Of a stretch of DNA of 6,235 nucleotides, positions 1 to 6,235 are shown one piece after another. Numbering within the stretch: position 1 is the stretch's first letter; the number at the start of each line of letters is the position of its first letter. The stretch is from Gemmatimonadaceae bacterium (GTDB taxonomy: Bacteria; Gemmatimonadota; Gemmatimonadetes; Gemmatimonadales; Gemmatimonadaceae). Where the stretch lies: positions 1 to 6,235 of the forward strand of contig JABFXM010000020.1 of the NCBI GenBank assembly GCA_013361745.1, in the 5' to 3' direction. A model generated the notes under the pieces. It saw only the letters and a list, made by a program, of their open reading frames with translations. It made no database searches and was not told the DNA's origin. The translations under genes and the position numbers were made by a program.

Positions 1-71
1 GTCCGTGTCGGATTGGCACGGAGGGCGTCGGCGCCGACGCGCGCGGATTCGAGGAGGGCGGCTCGATTCAT
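1..71 (-). CDS. N-terminal start of a probable ABC-transporter permease (MacB/FtsX-like), cut by the window edge
   Basis: Only 23 complete codons are visible, reading MNRAALLESARVGADALRAN then PTR, before the left edge. This short amphipathic stretch resembles the cytoplasmic N-terminus that precedes the first membrane helix in MacB/FtsX-type permeases, where a pattern like 'ALRANxxRxxLT' is common. Those permeases work with an ATPase to export peptides or lipoproteins or to couple ATP hydrolysis to periplasmic events. The start is the ATG whose first base is 71. Reading upstream in frame meets a TAG at 105-107 with no other ATG, GTG or TTG between, so the start is well bounded. The Shine-Dalgarno site is weak (a GAG-containing stretch). 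The gene lies about 120 bases beyond the tRNA terminator hairpin on the same strand. The family call rests on a short match and could be wrong; that a gene starts here is more secure. Confidence 0.5.
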   Translation of the reverse strand, partial: MNRAALLESARVGADALRANPTR

Positions 72-191
72 CAGGTCGTCTCGCGGAGCAGTGGACTCTG
101 CGCTCTACGATGCAGCGCCCACGGCGGAGATGCGAGTACGGCGGGCCGACGAAGTCCCGACTTGTCGTGGCGCGATGCCGGACCAATGTAG

Positions 192-224
192 AAGGGCCCA
201 CCGGCGACGCGCCGACGGGCCCCT
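192..224 (-). terminator. GC-rich hairpin downstream of tRNA-Ala, probable terminator
   Basis: Two 15-base arms (192-206 and 210-224) enclose a 3-base loop. Read as minus-strand RNA every position pairs, three of them as G-U wobbles. Read as plus-strand RNA the same positions become A-C mismatches. This strand bias points to a functional RNA hairpin on the minus strand, starting about 10 bases after the tRNA 3' end. The tail after the stem is CUUCUAC-like rather than a clean U-tract, so termination efficiency is uncertain. A role in tRNA 3'-end processing is the alternative. Confidence 0.6.
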
Positions 225-234
225 CGATTGCGAG

Positions 235-307
235 TGGAGCGGAGGGGGATCGAACCCCTGACCCCCTGCTTGCAAAGCAGGTGCTCTCCCAGCTGAGCTA
301 CCGCCCC
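235..307 (-). tRNA. tRNA-Ala, anticodon UGC
   Basis: On the minus strand the gene starts GGGGCGGTAGCTCAG at 307 and ends CCGCTCCA at 235, giving 73 nucleotides. The acceptor stem GGGGCGG pairs with CCGCTCC (one G-U), followed by discriminator A. The D-arm contains AGCTCAGCTGGGAGAGC. The anticodon arm CCTGC-TTTGCAA-GCAGG places TGC at the anticodon position, so it reads GCN alanine codons. The T-arm GGGGTTCGATCCCC is canonical. The G3-U70 pair (wobble third in the acceptor stem), the identity element for alanyl-tRNA synthetase, is visible and confirms alanine. No CCA is encoded, so the tail must be added enzymatically. It is a lone tRNA here, with no rRNA genes next to it, and is divergent from trxC. 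Confidence 0.97.
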
Positions 308-324
308 GTTCGTGTTGCGCCCGG

Positions 325-333
325 AATATACTA
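325..333. promoter_or_regulatory. AT-rich patch, candidate -10 element(s) for tRNA-Ala and/or trxC
   Basis: The 54-base gap between the divergent tRNA-Ala and trxC genes has one AT-rich run, AATATACTA. Minus-strand TATATT (330-325) would start transcription about 10 bases before the tRNA 5' end. Plus-strand TATACT (327-332) would start it about 20 bases before the trxC ATG. Neither strand has a good TTGACA-like -35 at 16-18 bases, so this rests on position and base composition only. Confidence 0.35.
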
Positions 334-350
334 CAGCAGACCGTACGTTT

Positions 351-355
351 GGAGG
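351..355 (+). promoter_or_regulatory. Shine-Dalgarno site of trxC
   Basis: GGAGG lies 6 bases before the ATG at 362. It fixes the true start: the reading frame is open much further upstream, but that extension runs through the tRNA gene on the other strand. Confidence 0.85.
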
Positions 356-361
356 AGAGGA

Positions 362-835
362 ATGACCGCCCCCACCGACACCACCCAGAGCGCGAAGCTC
401 ACCGTCCGCTGCCAGTTCTGCGAGGCCTGGAACCGGGTCGACGCCTCACGCGTCGCCGATCGCCCCAAGTGCGGCAAGTGCGGGAAGCCGATGCTCCTCG
501 ACCGGCCGCTCAAGCTCGACGAGGAGAGCTTCCAGCGCACGATCGCGGAGAGCGACGTCCCCGTCTTCGTCGACTTCTACGCCGACTGGTGTGGCCCCTG
601 CAAGATGATGGCGCCCGCGGTCGACGCGCTCGCCGCGAAGTACATGGGACGCGCGCTCGTCGCGAAGCTCGACACGGACCGTGCGCAGGTGACGTCGCAG
701 CAGTTCGGCATCCGGGGGATCCCGACGTCGATCGTCTTCGCCCGCGGCAAGGAAGTCGCGCGGCAGTCGGGCGCGGTGCCGCTGCCGGCGCTGGAGGACC
801 TTCTCACGCGGGGGCTCGCGGCGCCGCGAAGCTGA
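362..835 (+). CDS. trxC: Thioredoxin 2 (zinc-ribbon thioredoxin, TrxC type)
   Basis: A 157-residue cytoplasmic thiol-disulfide oxidoreductase that reduces protein disulfides and is itself recharged by thioredoxin reductase. The N-terminus carries two CxxC pairs, C17-x2-C20 and C37-x2-C40, the zinc ribbon that distinguishes thioredoxin 2 from classical thioredoxin 1. The thioredoxin fold follows from about residue 50: strand VFVDFYADW, active site W76-C77-G78-P79-C80, and the cis-proline loop GIPT with Pro121. D71 matches the buried acidic residue of thioredoxins. Length is slightly over the usual 140-150 because of a short N-terminal tail (MTAPTDTTQSA) and a C-terminal AAPRS extension. No signal peptide or membrane segment is visible. 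The gene is monocistronic within this window, divergent from tRNA-Ala and convergent with the act operon, so linkage to ACIII function is positional only. In other bacteria trxC is often oxidative-stress regulated; no OxyR-like site could be identified here. Confidence 0.93.
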   Translation: MTAPTDTTQSAKLTVRCQFCEAWNRVDASRVADRPKCGKCGKPMLLDRPLKLDEESFQRTIAESDVPVFVDFYADWCGPCKMMAPAVDALAAKYMGRALVAKLDTDRAQVTSQQFGIRGIPTSIVFARGKEVARQSGAVPLPALEDLLTRGLAAPRS

Positions 836-892
836 GCTTCCACCGCGGGCAGGAAGCTGGAGGCTGGAAGCCGAGAGCGACGGCGGTGACAC

Positions 893-941
893 GAAATGCG
901 ACGGCGGTGCGGGCGACCACCCTGCACCGCCGTCGCATTTC
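893..941. terminator. Perfect 18-bp inverted repeat between convergent genes, possible bidirectional terminator
   Basis: The arms 893-910 (GAAATGCGACGGCGGTGC) and 924-941 are exact reverse complements around a 13-base centre, which can extend the stem by about three more pairs (one G-U). It lies 57 bases after the trxC stop and about 70 bases after the actF stop, where convergent transcripts need to end. Both outer flanks carry a short T-rich base run (ATTTC), so neither strand has a strong U-tract. It could instead be the core of a mobile palindrome that also happens to terminate transcription. Confidence 0.45.
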
Positions 942-947
942 CTTCGA

Positions 948-1010
948 GCCTCCAGCCTCCAGCCTCCAGCCTCCAGCCTCCAGCCTCCAGCCTCCAGCCT
1001 CCAGCCTCCA
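948..1010. repeat. Tandem repeat: nine exact copies of the 7-bp unit GCCTCCA
   Basis: Nine uninterrupted identical 7-base units occupy 63 bases and end at the base before the final GCT of the flanking element, next to the actF stop codon. One further inverted unit (TGGAGGC, 858-864), followed by a degenerate one (TGGAAGC, 865-871), lies on the far side of the central palindrome. The perfect identity suggests recent expansion by slippage and probable length variation between strains. Each unit holds CCTCC, which reads GGAGG on the actF strand. Confidence 0.95.
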
Positions 1011-1011
1011 G

Positions 1012-2337
1012 CTACTCGTGCGCCGGGATCGGCTCCATCGTGCGCGCGTTCACCGGCACCTGCACCTCGTCGCGGTAGGGGCTCGTCATGAGCAGCACGC
1101 GCAGCCGCGGGAAGGTGTTCATGAAGGCGAAGTAGCAGACGCCCCAGAGGCCGAGCATGCCTAACGTGACGGCGATCTCCCAGAGCCCGAACGGAAGCAG
1201 CGTCGTCGGGCCGTAGAGCGAGGGATAGACCTCGAGATAGCGGCAGAGCCACATCCCCACGAGCGAGCCGATCGCGATCGTTACCATGATCGCCGACCAG
1301 ATCTTCGGCTTCTTTCCCATCAGGCCGAAGAAGGGGAAGACGAAGACGAGGAACACCATCACCAGCGTCGCGGGCAGCCAGGCGCCGATGAGCCGGAGTC
1401 GCATGAAGTGCGTCTCCTCGCCCATGTTGCCGTACCAGATCACGAGGTACTGGCCGAAGGTCAGGTAGCCCCAGAAGCAGGTGAGGGCGAAGGCGAGCTT
1501 GCCGATGTCGTGGAGGTTGACGTCGGTGATGATGTGCGGGATCGCGAGCTGGTTGCGCCACCAGCGGACGAGAACCGCCATGCTCGTGAGCACGCAGAGC
1601 AGCGCGCCCATGAAGTGCCACCACCCGTAGAGCGTGCTCTGGAAGTGGAGGTCGAGCGTCATCGAGAGATCGAAGGCGAGCGAGCACCACCCGTAGCCGA
1701 AGAGCAGCGCCATCCAGACGGCGAGCTTCCCCTGCAGCGAGTGCGTGGAATGGAGCTCGCGGCGCTCGTCGCCGAAGCCGCGGCGCATCCGCTCGCGGAA
1801 GCCCTTCCCCCAGCTCGTGCCCCACTCGTTGAGGATGCCGACGTCCAGCCGCACGCTCGTCCAGATGTACCAGACCTGGAGCGCGGTGAGCAGCCCGAAG
1901 GTGATCAGCGTGCGCGCGGTGAAGAAGACGGGGCCGAGCCAGATCGCCTTCTCGCGGACCGTCGGCGGCGTGTTCGCCCAGGGGAAGACGTGGTGGCGGC
2001 CGACGAGCACGATCAGCGCGAGGAGCACCCACGCGACCGGCATGAAGGCGACGTAGCCCTCGACGATGCGAATCGTCGAGCGCGACCACCGCGCCGTCGT
2101 GATGCGCTGCGAGGCGACGAACATGACGCCGGCCGAGGAGAGCCCGGCGAAGAAGAGCCAGTTGTAGAGCAGTGCGCGCCAGACGCGATCCGGATTGATG
2201 AACGCGCCGAGGACGAAGGCGACGAGGCCGATCGCGCCGAGGGCGAGCGAGACCCGCGCGAGCATCCCGGAGACGGGGCGCTCGGAGATCTGCGCGACTT
2301 CCTCGCGCGTGGGGACGTAGACCGAATGCACGCTCAC
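1012..2337 (-). CDS. actF: ACIII subunit ActF, NrfD-like quinol-binding membrane protein
   Basis: A 441-residue integral membrane protein of the NrfD/PsrC superfamily, the second of the two large membrane subunits of Alternative Complex III; with ActC it forms the quinol-oxidising membrane core. About ten hydrophobic segments are visible, near residues 26-47, 54-75, 94-114, 132-161, 205-225, 236-258, 278-300, 316-339, 346-366 and 383-408. The segment QYLVIWYGNMGEET (296-309) is a conserved-looking ActF motif. The short soluble tail ends PIPAHE. No cofactor-binding cysteine pattern is present. The start is GTG at 2337: it overlaps the actE stop (GTGA), has GGAG(T) at 2345-2349 seven bases upstream, and the next in-frame Met is at residue 25 inside the first helix region. 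It is the last gene of the operon. Its stop codon TAG merges with the repeat element downstream, so the extreme C-terminus may have been set by that insertion. One unusual TTA leucine codon occurs in TLGMLG near residue 392. Confidence 0.93.
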   Translation of the reverse strand: MSVHSVYVPTREEVAQISERPVSGMLARVSLALGAIGLVAFVLGAFINPDRVWRALLYNWLFFAGLSSAGVMFVASQRITTARWSRSTIRIVEGYVAFMPVAWVLLALIVLVGRHHVFPWANTPPTVREKAIWLGPVFFTARTLITFGLLTALQVWYIWTSVRLDVGILNEWGTSWGKGFRERMRRGFGDERRELHSTHSLQGKLAVWMALLFGYGWCSLAFDLSMTLDLHFQSTLYGWWHFMGALLCVLTSMAVLVRWWRNQLAIPHIITDVNLHDIGKLAFALTCFWGYLTFGQYLVIWYGNMGEETHFMRLRLIGAWLPATLVMVFLVFVFPFFGLMGKKPKIWSAIMVTIAIGSLVGMWLCRYLEVYPSLYGPTTLLPFGLWEIAVTLGMLGLWGVCYFAFMNTFPRLRVLLMTSPYRDEVQVPVNARTMEPIPAHE

Positions 2338-3185
2338 GGCTGCGACTCCGGCGGATTGGTGGGCGCGTTAGGCGCGGTCGCGTTGGGCACTGGAGCGTTG
2401 GCCGCAGGCGCGGTGGCGCCCTGCGTGGTCGTCGTGGTAGTATCGCGGGCCGGCGACGCCGCGCCGCCGTTCAGCGGCTCGTAGTTCACGCGGCCGTCGG
2501 GGCGCAGGTACGGCGAGGGACGCGTCGGTCCCGTGCGCGTATAGCCGGGTACCGTGCGTCCGGTCTCACCCGGCTTGCCCGCTGGCGTCACCGGCACCGT
2601 CACGTTCTGCTGCTGCAACGCGCGGATGTAGTTGATCACGTCCCAGCGATCCATCTCCTCGATGCGATCGTAGGGCGGCATCACGCCGCGGCCGTTGCGG
2701 ATGATCCCCCAGATGTAGCCGTCGGTGAAGCTGCGCACGCGATCGGTGCGCAGGCTCGGCGGGTCCATCCCGTACTTCGGACCGGCGACCGGACCGTCGC
2801 CCAGCGCCGCACCGCCCGGCGCCGTCGGTGCCGCCCCACCGGCGAGGCCGTGGCAGACCGCGCAGTTGATCTGGTAGTACTTGCGGCCGTTCTCGAGCGA
2901 GCGCGCGTCGGCCGCGACCGGGTTGCGGAGCGCAGCGAGCGTGTCGTCGAGGACCTTCCCGCCGTTCGCGTACGACGCCATGTACCCCGGCGCGGTGCGG
3001 CCCGTGACGGCGACGGAGAACTGCGGGTTCCCGCGGGCGCCGATGGTGTCGGCGGGCGACTCCCAGGGATCGATGTCCGGCTGATCCTTGAAGTCGGTGA
3101 ACCAGGAGCAGGCGGACACCGCCGCCGCGCCGAGCGCGAGGAGTGCGAGCCGCCGCGCGCGAGTCATGATGCGGTCAGCGGGCAC
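2334..3185 (-). CDS. actE: ACIII subunit ActE, monoheme cytochrome c lipoprotein
   Basis: A 283-residue (GTG start) periplasm-facing lipoprotein that carries one c-type heme and takes part in electron transfer from Alternative Complex III to its acceptor. The N-terminus has a basic region (TRARR), a hydrophobic core (LALLALGAAA) and the lipobox V-S-A-C with lipidated Cys26. The heme site is C108-A-V-C111-H112. The distal ligand is probably Met169 in GVMPPY, within a typical cytochrome c fold spanning about 95-192 (ending WDVINYIRALQQQ). A stretch rich in Thr, Ala, Pro and Asn from about 240 to the end, including six consecutive Thr, looks disordered. Two starts are possible. The GTG at 3185 has GGAGGT five bases upstream (3196-3191) and overlaps actD by 11 bases. 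The ATG at 3167 gives a shorter, more typical signal peptide but lacks a well-placed Shine-Dalgarno. I chose GTG, as the next gene also uses GTG. The stop overlaps the actF start (GTGA). Confidence 0.9.
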   Translation of the reverse strand: MPADRIMTRARRLALLALGAAAVSACSWFTDFKDQPDIDPWESPADTIGARGNPQFSVAVTGRTAPGYMASYANGGKVLDDTLAALRNPVAADARSLENGRKYYQINCAVCHGLAGGAAPTAPGGAALGDGPVAGPKYGMDPPSLRTDRVRSFTDGYIWGIIRNGRGVMPPYDRIEEMDRWDVINYIRALQQQNVTVPVTPAGKPGETGRTVPGYTRTGPTRPSPYLRPDGRVNYEPLNGGAASPARDTTTTTTQGATAPAANAPVPNATAPNAPTNPPESQP

Positions 3186-3674
3186 CCTGCACCTCCACCG
3201 CGCCGGCGCGCCGCATCGTGTCCTCGATGGATCGCAGCTGCTGCTGCGAACCCTCGGCGTAGATGCCGTAGTTCCCCTGCGCGAAGCGCGGATCGTAGCC
3301 GACGGTCATCACGAGCCGGGGCACCCGCGCGTTGGCGAACATCCCGAACACCGTCGACAGTCCGCCGATCAGCACCATGACCTCGAAGCCGAAGATCGTA
3401 TACGGAACCCAGCTCGCGATCGGCTTGCCGCCGACGACCAGGGGCCAGTAGTCGGAGCACCAGATGGCGATCCAGTAGCCGAAGGTCGCGCCGCACAGAC
3501 CGCCGATCAGGGTGAAGCGACGGACCGGGCTCGCCGGCGTCCCGAACGCCTCCTCGAACTCGTGGCGCGGCGTCGGCGTGTAGGCGGTGATCCTGTCGAT
3601 CCGCTCCTGGCGCAGCGCGCGGATCGCGTCGGTCGCCGCGTCGAGCTCGCGGAACACTCCCATCATCCCCTGCA

Positions 3675-3675
<1 letters not shown>
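3175..3675 (-). CDS. actD: ACIII subunit ActD, DUF3341-type membrane protein
   Basis: A 166-residue small membrane subunit of Alternative Complex III belonging to the DUF3341 family, which is almost always found between actC and actE. Two hydrophobic helices are visible, about residues 54-76 (after VRRF, containing GGLCGATFGYWIAIW) and 93-114 (TIFGFEVMVLIGGLSTVFGMF). A soluble N-terminal domain begins MQGMMGVFRELDAATDAI, and a C-terminal domain contains VGYDPRFAQ. The N-terminal part is typical of the family, where it folds as a small alpha/beta domain. It carries no cofactor motif, and its role is thought to be structural. The start is the ATG at 3675, whose A is shared with the actC stop (TGATG). 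GGAGG at 3689-3685 lies nine bases upstream, which favours it over internal ATGs at 3666 and 3663. Translation is probably coupled to actC. Confidence 0.92.
3191..3196 (-). promoter_or_regulatory. Shine-Dalgarno site supporting the GTG start of actE
   Basis: GGAGGT on the minus strand sits five bases before GTG (3185) and 23 bases before the alternative ATG (3167). It lies inside the end of actD, so actE initiation is likely coupled to actD translation. It is the main reason for preferring the longer ActE. Confidence 0.6.

Positions 3676-6235
<2,560 letters not shown>

Larger units (their letters stand above)
855..1013. repeat. Nested inverted-repeat element between trxC and actF (MITE/REP-like candidate)
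   Basis: The 14-base arm AGCTGGAGGCTGGA (855-868) is perfectly inverted at 1000-1013, and these arms mark both outer limits of the structured region. Inside is a second, 18-base perfect inverted repeat (893-910 / 924-941). A 12-base block GCGACGGCGGTG occurs directly at 877-888 and 898-909 and inverted at 925-936. The right half is a tandem GCCTCCA array. The right arm enters the actF stop codon: two of the three stop bases (1012-1013) belong to it. No coding sequence is apparent inside. This layout resembles small non-autonomous palindromic elements (REP/REPIN or MITE class), but target-site duplications are not evident and dispersal in the genome cannot be seen from one copy. Confidence 0.55.

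Noticed and set aside
344..351. TACGTTTG, matching the Bacteroidota -7 promoter pattern TAnnTTTG
   Set aside because: It would place the transcription start within or just after the trxC Shine-Dalgarno, leaving no usable leader.
5..361. Open reading frame extending trxC upstream by 119 codons
   Set aside because: It crosses the tRNA-Ala gene and the promoter region. The ATG at 362 has a well-placed GGAGG, and the protein from there has the right length and domains.
828..848. Short inverted repeat around the trxC stop codon (GAAGCT-G-AGCTTC with CCGCG/CGCGG outside)
   Set aside because: The centre is too tight for a stable hairpin and the outer arms are offset by four unpaired bases. It is probably incidental, and the 893-941 hairpin is the better terminator candidate.
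948..1010. Tandem GCCTCCA array as a CRISPR
   Set aside because: Units are 7 bases and contiguous with no spacers, and no cas genes are present.
446..2089. Long minus-strand open frame antisense to trxC and out of frame with actF
   Set aside because: Its translation is Arg/Ala/His-rich, crosses the tandem repeat, and has no recognisable domain. It is a shadow caused by high GC.
1408..2484. Long plus-strand open frame opposite actF and actE
   Set aside because: Asp/Glu/Arg/Ala-rich composition typical of an antisense frame of a GC-rich membrane-protein gene; the minus strand carries clear family matches.

Overview
This window carries most of an Alternative Complex III (ACIII, quinol:cytochrome c/HiPIP oxidoreductase, 'Act') operon on the minus strand. 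The left end holds a thioredoxin-2 gene on the plus strand, a tRNA-Ala(UGC) gene and the very start of what looks like an ABC-transporter permease. The DNA is GC-rich throughout, and most starts have GGAGG-type Shine-Dalgarno sites. ACIII occurs in Gemmatimonadota, Bacteroidota/Rhodothermota, Acidobacteriota, Myxococcota, Planctomycetota and others. High GC, GTG starts and a GCCTCCA-type intergenic repeat make Gemmatimonadota or a similar high-GC phylum a reasonable guess. No gene here fixes the taxonomy, so treat that as inference.

Layout from left to right. Positions 1-71 (minus) hold the first 23 codons of a probable MacB/FtsX-type permease. Positions 192-224 form a GC-rich hairpin that pairs fully only in the minus-strand RNA, so it is probably the tRNA terminator. 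Positions 235-307 (minus) are tRNA-Ala. Positions 308-361 are a short divergent promoter region with one AT-rich patch. Positions 362-835 (plus) are trxC. Positions 836-1011 are a convergent intergenic region filled by a nested inverted-repeat element and nine tandem GCCTCCA units that run into the actF stop codon. Then, all on the minus strand and transcribed right to left: actB (C-terminal part, running off the right edge), actC, actD, actE and actF.

The act genes are tightly coupled. B/C and C/D share a single base (TGATG), D/E overlap by 11 bases or are 7 bases apart depending on the actE start, and E/F overlap by four bases (GTGA). In the family model, the two ten-helix NrfD-like subunits ActC and ActF oxidise membrane quinol. 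Electrons pass through the Fe-S clusters of ActB and the c-hemes of ActE (and of the pentaheme ActA, which would lie beyond the right edge) to a soluble carrier or terminal oxidase. ActD is a small membrane subunit. The operon ends at actF; no oxidase genes follow within the window.

The respiratory genes are recognisable family members and I see no new enzymatic system. The least explained part is the 159-bp repeat element between trxC and actF (855-1013). It has 14-bp terminal inverted repeats, an inner 18-bp perfect inverted repeat, and tandem CCTCC/GGAGG units that match the anti-SD/SD core.
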